Of a DNA stretch of 22,255 nucleotides, positions 8,707 to 15,546 are shown piece by piece. The stretch is from Chordibacter sp038110535 (GTDB lineage Bacteria > Verrucomicrobiota > Verrucomicrobiia > Opitutales > Seribacteraceae): the NCBI GenBank assembly GCA_038110535.1, contig JAYNJW010000031.1, forward strand, positions 1-22,255. Direction: 5' to 3'. The first letter of the stretch is position 1; each line of letters starts with the position of its first letter. The notes beneath the pieces were generated by a model. It was not told the DNA's origin. It was given only the letters and a program-made list of their open reading frames with translations, and did no database searches. Both the position numbers and the translations under genes were made by a program.

Positions 8707-9321
8707 ATGTTGGTAATCATTGATTATGGAATGGGAAATTTGGGATCCCTTAAGAATATGTTCCGTGCGATCGGTCAAGAGGTATTCATTGAGTCTTGCC
8801 CCAGTCGTATTTCCCAAGCCGAAAGAATTGTGTTGCCTGGAGTGGGTAGTTTTGATGCTGCGATGCAATCGATTCATCAGATTCCTGATCTAAGCGAGGT
8901 GATCAAAAGTAAAGCCTTAGAGGAAAAGATTCCTGTTCTTGGTATTTGTTTAGGAATGCAAATTCTTCTCGATAGTAGCGAGGAGGGAGTTATGCCAGGT
9001 TTGGGAGTAATAGAGGGTAAGGTGTTGAGGTTTCCCACAAGTGAAGGCTTTAAGGTGCCTCACATGGGTTGGAATGTTGCCTTGCCAACGAATCTGGGTG
9101 ATCGACTGTTTCCCGATATTTCCAAGGATGCAAAGTATTATTTTGCCCATTCTTATTATGCTCGAGTAAAAGATCCGGAGAACTCCATGATGACAACAGA
9201 ATATTCATTGAAATTTGATTCTGCCATTTGCAAAGAAAATGTGTTAGGGGTACAGTTTCACCCTGAAAAAAGTCATCGTTTTGGTATGGAATTATTAAAA
9301 TTTTTTTTGGAGTATTCGTGA
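8707..9321 (+). CDS. hisH: HisH-like glutaminase (WbuY) supplying ammonia for sugar amidination
   Basis: A 204-residue class I glutamine amidotransferase with a complete triad: C81 (GICLGMQ), H185 and E187 (QFHPEKSH), and the oxyanion strand PGVGSF at 44-49. It closely matches HisH in length and motifs. No other histidine genes are nearby. It follows the WbuX gene by 6 nt, which is the known WbuX-WbuY-WbuZ arrangement in which this protein and a HisF-like partner deliver ammonia to the N-acetyl sugar amidotransferase. A primary role in imidazole glycerol phosphate synthesis is therefore unlikely, though cross-function cannot be excluded. The start is ATG. Confidence 0.9.
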   Translation: MLVIIDYGMGNLGSLKNMFRAIGQEVFIESCPSRISQAERIVLPGVGSFDAAMQSIHQIPDLSEVIKSKALEEKIPVLGICLGMQILLDSSEEGVMPGLGVIEGKVLRFPTSEGFKVPHMGWNVALPTNLGDRLFPDISKDAKYYFAHSYYARVKDPENSMMTTEYSLKFDSAICKENVLGVQFHPEKSHRFGMELLKFFLEYS

Positions 9322-9336
9322 TACGTTTTTAAAATA

Positions 9337-10143
9337 ATGAATTCTGTAAGTCATAAACAATTTTGTCTTTCTCAAGATGACCTTTGGGAAATCCGTAACA
9401 AAATATATCACTCCCAAGGTGATGGCTTTTTTTTATTTAAGGGTTTTGTTGAACACAAATTCACAGAGCATCTTGTAAACTATTGGAGTCGTTCGCTCGA
9501 CCCTCCACAAACACACACTCTTTTTCCCGGCAAGGAAAACGCTTTCTATCCAGGATGTCCTTGTTACTACAAGCATGGCAGGTCAACCGGTTTAAAAATT
9601 TTTTACAACCCGCTTTGGAGCAATCGGCACGAAGTTGTTTCCAATGAAATAGCCACATCAATCATTCATTTAAGATCACAGATTGAGGGTAAGGCATTTA
9701 CCAGAGAAATCGTGCCTCATATTGGGCAACGCTGTGTGATTCCACGTCTGATCATTACCCGTAATGGCCAAAATATTCTGGCACCACATACAGATTATGG
9801 ACTAGACGAACCTGACCCCAAAAATATTGACCTTGCCCGAGTTCAGGCAACATTGTTCCTGTCGCAGATTGACTTGGATTATGCAGGTTCTGGTTTTGTT
9901 TTCACAAAGAATGACGGAACGAAGATTCATTGTGAGCGTGAATTAGGTATCGTGCCAGGCGACCTTCTAATTTGGCGGTATAACAACCAGCATGAAATTG
10001 ATGATATTTCTTGTTCGGACGATCAAGTAGGTTTTGTACGAATGCTTTTTCCTCCGGAGGTAATCACCCGTAAAGGCGGTAACAGTAGTGTTATGGAGAG
10101 CGTGAAGTACTTTTTGAGGAAAGTAAAAAGAAAGTTTTTTTAA
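9337..10143 (+). CDS. Putative Fe(II)/2-oxoglutarate-dependent oxygenase
   Basis: A 268-residue protein. H151-T-D153 and H219 (NNQHE) fit the HxD...H iron triad of the jelly-roll 2-oxoglutarate oxygenases, and R235 (GFVRMLF) could bind the cosubstrate carboxylate. PGDLLIW (207-213) just before the distal His is typical of the family's late strand. The C-terminus is strongly basic (RKVKRKFF). I do not recognise a specific subfamily. The likely reaction is hydroxylation or other oxidative change of the amidinated sugar or a substituent (inference). It sits between the HisH- and HisF-like genes, 15 nt after one and 2 nt before the next methyltransferase, where the amidination trio normally has nothing or only its own members. 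Confidence 0.6.
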   Translation: MNSVSHKQFCLSQDDLWEIRNKIYHSQGDGFFLFKGFVEHKFTEHLVNYWSRSLDPPQTHTLFPGKENAFYPGCPCYYKHGRSTGLKIFYNPLWSNRHEVVSNEIATSIIHLRSQIEGKAFTREIVPHIGQRCVIPRLIITRNGQNILAPHTDYGLDEPDPKNIDLARVQATLFLSQIDLDYAGSGFVFTKNDGTKIHCERELGIVPGDLLIWRYNNQHEIDDISCSDDQVGFVRMLFPPEVITRKGGNSSVMESVKYFLRKVKRKFF

Positions 10144-10145
10144 TC

Positions 10146-10790
10146 ATGGAACGGGACAAATTATTCAAATTAATTGACCTTCACCTTGAAGAGAAGGCGG
10201 GCGTGCCAAGCAATAGGGAGCTTATGTGGGAGAGTTTAGGAGACTGGCAAATGGATTCGCTCAAAAAGTTAGGGCTTTTACCTGATCATAAATTGCTCGA
10301 TGTTGGTTGTGGCCCTTTGCGGTTTGGTACTTATGCGATTTCGTATTTGACAGAGGGTAATTATTTCGGAGTGGAAGTTTGGGAACCTTACATGAAATTG
10401 GGTCAGCGAATTTTAGAGGAATTCAAGATCACGAAACAATACACAATGAGAATTGACCGTGACTTCGATTATGAAGTATTTGATGAAAAATTTGAATTTG
10501 CGATTGCCCAATCCGTGGTCACGCACCTTTCGGTTCATCAAATTGATAAACTATTGAAGACTCTTAAGAAAGTAATGAAATCAGGAGGAGTGTTTCTTTT
10601 TACTTACATCAACAACCGATTTCCTTATTCGGTTTACTATGAGATGGAAGAACCAATGATAACTCCCTGTAATCTTGATAATTCTTTCTTCGAGGAATTA
10701 GAGAAAAAGTATCAAGTTAAATTCGAGAAATATCCCAAAGGTCTTGAGCGTCATCCAACCGGACAGGCAGTTGCATCCTTGACATTTTAA
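10146..10790 (+). CDS. SAM-dependent methyltransferase (second)
   Basis: A 214-residue class I methyltransferase. Motif I is LLDVGCGPLRFG (50-61), followed by a GVEVWEPY acidic loop for ribose binding and a QSVVTHL stretch after motif II. Short length and little sequence outside the core suggest a small-molecule or sugar acceptor. It starts 2 nt after the oxygenase-like gene and ends 25 nt before the HisF-like gene, so it belongs to the two-gene insert within the amidination trio. One idea is that it methylates the oxygenase product or the amidino nitrogen; neither is shown by sequence. It shows no obvious close similarity to the methyltransferase at 5977-6972. Confidence 0.8.
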   Translation: MERDKLFKLIDLHLEEKAGVPSNRELMWESLGDWQMDSLKKLGLLPDHKLLDVGCGPLRFGTYAISYLTEGNYFGVEVWEPYMKLGQRILEEFKITKQYTMRIDRDFDYEVFDEKFEFAIAQSVVTHLSVHQIDKLLKTLKKVMKSGGVFLFTYINNRFPYSVYYEMEEPMITPCNLDNSFFEELEKKYQVKFEKYPKGLERHPTGQAVASLTF

Positions 10791-10815
10791 ACTTCGCACA
10801 AATCTTAAATTTCAC

Positions 10816-11580
10816 TTGCTTGATAAAAGAATAATTCCGGTTTTGCTGGTTAAAAATGGTTCCCTGGTTAAAACAAGAAAGTTTGGGAAATTTTGTTACA
10901 TTGGAGACCCTTGTAATACCTTAAGAATTTTCAACGAATTGGAAGTGGATGAGCTATTTGTACTGGATATTGATGCATCTTTGCTCGACCAAACTCCGAA
11001 TCAATCTTTTCTGGATGAAATTGCAGAAGAGTGTTTCATGCCCCTTGGTTATGGCGGGGGCATAAGTTCCATCGATCAAGCCAAGCGAATTTTTGATGCC
11101 GGTTTTGAGAAAATCTGCTTGAATTCAACTGCTTTACAAAATCCAGGCTTGATCACTAAAGTTGCCAACCATTTTGGAAGTCAGTCTGTCGTCCTATCAA
11201 TTGATGCTAAGAAAAGCCTTTCGCAGAACTATTTTGTTTACTCGCATTCTGGGCAGAAGAAGTGGGATTTTTCTCCAGAGAGTTGGGCAAAAGAAGGCGA
11301 AAACTTAGGTTGTGGCGAAATTTTGCTTACATCGATCGACCGGGAGGGCACATGGTCGGGCTTTGATATTGATTTAATCCATAGAGTGGTCCAGCGGGTA
11401 GATATTCCAGTAATTGCCCATGGTGGTGCGGGAAATATAGATCACATAGCAGAAGTGTTTTCATCGACATCCGCTTCTGCTGTGGCTCTTGGAAGTATGG
11501 TAGTGTTCCAAAAGCAAGAGATGGGGGTACTCGTAAATTTCCCTGACAGGGAAATAATTCAACAAATAATCCATTCATGA
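10816..11580 (+). CDS. wbuZ: HisF-like acetamidino-modification protein (WbuZ / AglZ-HisF2 family)
   Basis: A 254-residue (beta-alpha)8 barrel with clear HisF ancestry (MLDKRIIPVL start, GYGGGI at 78-83, TSIDREGTWSG at 172-182, HGGAG at 202-206). The HisF cyclase needs Asp11 and Asp130. Here residue 11 is Leu while D130 is kept at exactly the expected position. Loss of Asp11 fits the WbuZ group, where the barrel is thought to dock the HisH-like glutaminase and pass ammonia to WbuX rather than make imidazole glycerol phosphate. The TTG start gives the standard family N-terminus, so it is well supported. The end overlaps the next gene by ATGA. It is separated from its partner glutaminase by about 1.5 kb, yet on the same strand. 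Confidence 0.88.
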   Translation: MLDKRIIPVLLVKNGSLVKTRKFGKFCYIGDPCNTLRIFNELEVDELFVLDIDASLLDQTPNQSFLDEIAEECFMPLGYGGGISSIDQAKRIFDAGFEKICLNSTALQNPGLITKVANHFGSQSVVLSIDAKKSLSQNYFVYSHSGQKKWDFSPESWAKEGENLGCGEILLTSIDREGTWSGFDIDLIHRVVQRVDIPVIAHGGAGNIDHIAEVFSSTSASAVALGSMVVFQKQEMGVLVNFPDREIIQQIIHS

Positions 11581-12290
11581 ACAAGTTCACATTTACTTAT
11601 AAAAACTTGGAATCTGATTATCGAGAAGCTCTTGCTTCTGGGTATGAAATCATAACCTGCAAAGATTATTTTTCGAGGTCTTGCCGCCTTGAAAAAAGGA
11701 CTGTTGTTAATCGTGTGGATGTCGACTTTTCTTTAAAAAAAGCCAGAAAAATATGGGAAATCTTTGAGAGGCTAGGAATTAAGGGCACTTTTTTTATTCG
11801 TCTGCATGCTCCAGAATACAACCCTTTTTCATTTGAAAATTTCAAAATTCTTAAAGCCATTTTAAATTCCGGGCACGAAATTGGTTATCACAGTGAAGTC
11901 ATTGATCAGAGCATCATCTGGGGGGAAGATCCGGAAGTTTGCCTGCTTAGGGATTTGGCTTTTTTTGAGAAAGTCCTTGGTTTCAAAGTCTGCGGAGTTG
12001 CAAGTCATGGAGGAATGACAGGGTTCAATAACTTAGATTTCTGGAAAAATAAAAACCCCAAAGACTATGGATTGCTTTATGAAGCCTATAAGGGCAGTGA
12101 AATCCATAATCTCTTTGATCATTCATTTTATATTAGTGATTCCGAGTGGACGCACTGGAAATGCTATAAAAATGGAAAATTATGTAATGGAGACTATCGA
12201 TGTTTCAGTGAGCATCTAGTCGATGAGCACGCCTTGATTTATCTACTTATCCATCCTGACACATTTTATGAACATCATTTTTACGAGTAA
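11577..12290 (+). CDS. Polysaccharide-deacetylase-like (CE4/NodB fold) protein
   Basis: A 237-residue protein with a NodB-type fold. Motif 1 is RVDVDFS (46-52) with D48/D50 as base and metal ligand. GTFFIR (70-75) and GHEIGYHSE (99-107) follow, and a late LIHPD lies near the C-terminus. In classical CE4 enzymes the second motif is H-[ST]-x-x-H; here H105-S-E-V is followed by Ile109, so the second metal His is missing. It may use another ligand, or be a diverged relative such as the WbmS-like group of O-antigen loci (uncertain recall). De-N-acetylation of a sugar is the family reaction, but activity is in doubt. It has no signal peptide, so it would act in the cytosol. It overlaps the HisF-like gene by 4 nt. 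Confidence 0.7.
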   Translation: MNKFTFTYKNLESDYREALASGYEIITCKDYFSRSCRLEKRTVVNRVDVDFSLKKARKIWEIFERLGIKGTFFIRLHAPEYNPFSFENFKILKAILNSGHEIGYHSEVIDQSIIWGEDPEVCLLRDLAFFEKVLGFKVCGVASHGGMTGFNNLDFWKNKNPKDYGLLYEAYKGSEIHNLFDHSFYISDSEWTHWKCYKNGKLCNGDYRCFSEHLVDEHALIYLLIHPDTFYEHHFYE

Positions 12291-12302
12291 GATAAAACGA
12301 CA

Positions 12303-13235
12303 TTGAAAAAGTTAGGGTTTATTGATGAGTTTGCCTCCAAACTCCACGATCTGGAAGCCAGTTTACAAATCGATGAGAAAGAAGCATTTTCTAATATCTT
12401 TGTTATGGGTCTACCAAGATCTGGTACGACTTTGCTAACTCAACTTCTTTACAACAACACCGATCTTTATTGCGTTAATAATTTTATGGCTCGGTTTTGG
12501 GAGACTCCGCTAGTCGGAGCCAAATTGTCCCAATTAACCATTAGTAAGACTCGGCTTCAGGAGTTTCACTCACACTATGGAAGAACTTCTGATATCGATC
12601 AACCTCATGAATTCAGTCTTTTTTGGCATAAATGGCTTAAGGTCCATAATTTTGAAAAGTATGAGCCATGCGTTGCTGAAAAATTAATCAAATGGTCGGA
12701 GCTAAGTTCAAAAATTTTCAACCTTAACGAAATTTTAGGGGGCGGATTAGTTTTTAAACCCATGGAATTTGTGGGCTTTCATCTCTACTCTTTTATGGAG
12801 ATCTTTAAAAAATCCATATTTATTTACCTTGAAAGAGATCCGCTTGAGGTAAGTCTTTCCATTTTAAGGGCTAGGAAGAAAACTGACACATCTAAATGGT
12901 GGGGTTCATATCCTCCTGGTGAAATTTTCGATTCAATTAAAAATAAAAGTCTTGTTGAGCAGGTAGCTCATCAAGTTTGTTATTTTAAAAAAATGTATGA
13001 AGAGAAGTTCTTGGATCACAATCAACATCCTCAGTTGATGCGTTTAAATTATGATGATCTCTGTAAATCCCCCAATAAATCTCTTTCTAGAATTGGTCAT
13101 GCCGTAGAAAAAGCTGGGGGGGATCTAACCGTTTCTCCGGTTCGTGAAAGTCTGCATAAGGTTAGTCATGGGCATGATGGAAACGAATCTCAAAAAATGG
13201 AAGCAGCACTCAAAAAAGCTCATGCCTGTTACTAA
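12303..13235 (+). CDS. Sulfotransferase (PAPS-dependent)
   Basis: A 310-residue protein with the PAPS-binding 5'-phosphosulfate loop GLPRSGTT at 36-43 and the 3'-phosphate-binding stretch around R178-D179-P180 and S184/S186. These are the two diagnostic motifs of the P-loop sulfotransferase fold. It should transfer sulfate to a hydroxyl or amine of the glycan or its lipid-linked precursor in the cytosol. The TTG start is 12 nt after the deacetylase-like gene, with no Shine-Dalgarno sequence. No ATP-sulfurylase or APS-kinase gene is present in the window, so PAPS must come from genes elsewhere. Other P-loop kinases are a weaker alternative. Confidence 0.82.
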   Translation: MKKLGFIDEFASKLHDLEASLQIDEKEAFSNIFVMGLPRSGTTLLTQLLYNNTDLYCVNNFMARFWETPLVGAKLSQLTISKTRLQEFHSHYGRTSDIDQPHEFSLFWHKWLKVHNFEKYEPCVAEKLIKWSELSSKIFNLNEILGGGLVFKPMEFVGFHLYSFMEIFKKSIFIYLERDPLEVSLSILRARKKTDTSKWWGSYPPGEIFDSIKNKSLVEQVAHQVCYFKKMYEEKFLDHNQHPQLMRLNYDDLCKSPNKSLSRIGHAVEKAGGDLTVSPVRESLHKVSHGHDGNESQKMEAALKKAHACY

Positions 13236-13259
13236 CTCTTTTTTGATAAACTTCGAAAA

Positions 13260-13970
13260 TTGAAATTATCCATTCATCAACCAGACTTTTGGCCATGGGC
13301 AGGGCTTTTTCATAAGATTGCTTGTTCAGATAAATTCGTAATTTTTGACTCTGTTCAAGCACCGCGAGGAAAAAGTTGGCTGACCCGAAATCAAATTCTG
13401 CTCAACGGTAGTCCAACCTGGATCACCCTACCAATCTTCAGGGCATCCAATCAAAAAATTTTTGATGTTAAAATAAATCATCAAGTAAATTACAGGGCGA
13501 AGCATCTTGGAACCATGAGGCAAGCCTACGCCAAATCACCTTACTTTTGTGAAGTTTTTGAGTTTGTTGAAGAAATCTATGCGGAGAAGCATGAATTGGC
13601 CCGAGATTTATCACTTTCAATAATTAAAGGTGTTTGCCAAAAGCTTGGTATAAAGACCGAATTTATTGAGATCCAAACTTTGTTTGCCCTTTCAGATTTA
13701 TCCGAATTACGGGGCAATGATTTAATTCTGGAGATTTGTAAGCTTTGCCAGGCAAGTTCTTATTTATCGGGAACGGGCTGTTTGGACTTTATCAAACCGG
13801 AAGAATTTTCCAAAAACGGAATTACCTTCGAATTTCAGGACTTTGTGCAACTAGAATATGCCCAAATTGGAACCCAGGATTTTCATCCATCCATGTCAAT
13901 TCTCGACCTTCTATTCAATTTAGGTTTTGAGCAAACCACAACCCGTGTAAAGGGCAATTCTGCTTTTTGA
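13260..13970 (+). CDS. WbqC-like family protein
   Basis: A 236-residue protein whose N-terminus (IHQPDFWPWAGLFHKI, residues 5-20) is the signature of the WbqC family. The family is found in O-antigen and other glycan loci; its biochemical role is not firmly established to my knowledge. The TTG start 13260 places the signature at the very N-terminus, as in other members. There are no membrane spans and no signal peptide. It lies 24 nt after the sulfotransferase, and its TGA overlaps the next gene's TTG (TTGA), suggesting coupled translation. Confidence 0.85.
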   Translation: MKLSIHQPDFWPWAGLFHKIACSDKFVIFDSVQAPRGKSWLTRNQILLNGSPTWITLPIFRASNQKIFDVKINHQVNYRAKHLGTMRQAYAKSPYFCEVFEFVEEIYAEKHELARDLSLSIIKGVCQKLGIKTEFIEIQTLFALSDLSELRGNDLILEICKLCQASSYLSGTGCLDFIKPEEFSKNGITFEFQDFVQLEYAQIGTQDFHPSMSILDLLFNLGFEQTTTRVKGNSAF

Positions 13971-15529
13971 ATCGGGAGATAAATATGGATTTACTGCCCA
14001 TCTTTATTTTAATTTTTTTCATACTCGCTCTATCAGTTCGATTAGTAAGCTGCTTGTCTTCTTTTGGTTGGTTTTCCAGAGGCTTTGCAGGGGATTCCTC
14101 TGTCCACTTACAAATTATTAAGCAAATTAAAAAGGGGGGAGCACATCGGGGAATAGAGAATTATGTGATCCCTAATAAAATGAGCTATCCCATCTTGTTT
14201 CATAGGATGTGTGCTTTATTTCCCATTAAATTTATCGAAAAATTCAGTTTTGTTCCGAATTTGCTTATCTATGTACTGTCTTTTGCCCTTTTTGTTTTTT
14301 TTGCCTTTCAGTTTCTGGAACTTAGTGAGTTTGAGTTTAGCCCTTTTATTTTGCCCAGTTGTTTGCTGCTTCATCTCTTCTCTATTCAAAATCTGGTTAG
14401 TGCCGGTCCCGCAATTGCCTACCTAAAATTGTCCTCCAGATTATTGGCAAAAATTGGGTGCTCTTTGTTTGCATTTTTTATTTTCGTTCATTTGGAATTT
14501 GATCAGGAGTTTTGCTTTTTTATTGCATCATTTTTTGCGGCAGTTGGTTTTTTGAGCGGAACTTTTGCTGCCCAAGTTTTATTCTTTTTTACCCTGTTCT
14601 TCAGTATTTTATGCCCTCAGTTTGATGTTTTCTCAAGCTGTGTACTTGGCCTTGTTTTGTCGCTGCTTGTAAGCAAGGGCTATTCATTCCGAAGCATAGT
14701 TGGAATGATTAAATATTGGAAGATATACTTCTTGCGGGTAAGGAAATCCAGATACACAGCACCTGTGTTGAGTTCTTTTATTAATATTCCAGACCTCATC
14801 AAAAGCATTTCTAACAAAAGATTTAAAATTCTGGCCAAGCAACTTTACAAGCGTGAGCCAACCCGTGCCATTTTGTATTATCCAGAAACCCTTTTAATAT
14901 TTTACCTTCTTTTTTTTGGCGAAAACGAATTCTTATATTTGGGTGAAATATACCTTGCCGTTGCCATTGTCTTTTTCCTGACCTGTTCCAAGACATTAAA
15001 TTTTCTTGGGGAAGCTTATCGCTATTTAGAATATGGGCTCTTTTACCTCAATCCATTTGTGTTGTCTCTTTTGATTGGAATCAATTTCACAGCGGGGAGT
15101 GCTCTAATTTTAGTGACTATTTTGATTGCATACTCCCTTTGTATATCGATTTTAATCAATCGTTTTTGTGGTCACACATATGGAGCAGGAGAAGACAACC
15201 TCTCTGCATTTTTATCCCACCTCAATCTTTCCTCCAACAATGTAGTCTTTCCGGTAAGTATGAGATTGGGTGCTGACATCGTGGCCAGGACCGGGTGTCG
15301 GTCCTTTTGGTGGCAACCCGGAGGAATTACAGATTTGGATATGTATGACGATTACTTGCATGAATACCCGTATTTGAGCTTGAATTGGGAAAAGTTGTGT
15401 GACCGGCATGGGGTTAGTTTCATCGTTGTTGATAAAGCGGCTCAGGCAAAATTCTTAGATCGTTACAACTTCAGTTCCCTTAAGGCATTTCTTGAGGATG
15501 AATCCTACATTGCTTACAAATACAATTAA
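13967..15529 (+). CDS. Polytopic membrane protein, GT-C-like glycosyltransferase or polymerase candidate
   Basis: A 520-residue protein with about ten hydrophobic segments between residues 7 and 397, then a soluble C-terminal part of about 120 residues. The first large loop carries AGDSSVHLQ (41-49), with D43 placed like the catalytic acidic residue of GT-C enzymes, and YPILFH (74-79) follows; an AYRYLEYG stretch near 350-357 also resembles GT-C proteins. It could elongate or polymerise the glycan on the outer face of the membrane using lipid-linked donors. A Wzy polymerase is the main alternative. Start choice: TTG 13967 overlaps the previous stop, but ATG 13985 is preceded by GGGAG at 13974-13978, one of the few good ribosome-binding sites here. 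No strong family match from memory. Confidence 0.6.
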   Translation: MNREINMDLLPIFILIFFILALSVRLVSCLSSFGWFSRGFAGDSSVHLQIIKQIKKGGAHRGIENYVIPNKMSYPILFHRMCALFPIKFIEKFSFVPNLLIYVLSFALFVFFAFQFLELSEFEFSPFILPSCLLLHLFSIQNLVSAGPAIAYLKLSSRLLAKIGCSLFAFFIFVHLEFDQEFCFFIASFFAAVGFLSGTFAAQVLFFFTLFFSILCPQFDVFSSCVLGLVLSLLVSKGYSFRSIVGMIKYWKIYFLRVRKSRYTAPVLSSFINIPDLIKSISNKRFKILAKQLYKREPTRAILYYPETLLIFYLLFFGENEFLYLGEIYLAVAIVFFLTCSKTLNFLGEAYRYLEYGLFYLNPFVLSLLIGINFTAGSALILVTILIAYSLCISILINRFCGHTYGAGEDNLSAFLSHLNLSSNNVVFPVSMRLGADIVARTGCRSFWWQPGGITDLDMYDDYLHEYPYLSLNWEKLCDRHGVSFIVVDKAAQAKFLDRYNFSSLKAFLEDESYIAYKYN

Positions 15530-15546
15530 ATGAGTTTTGTCTCAAT

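Noticed and set aside
8707..11580. HisH and HisF as a histidine biosynthesis operon
   Set aside because: No other histidine gene is present, the HisF-like barrel lacks Asp11, and the adjacent WbuX-type amidotransferase explains both genes.
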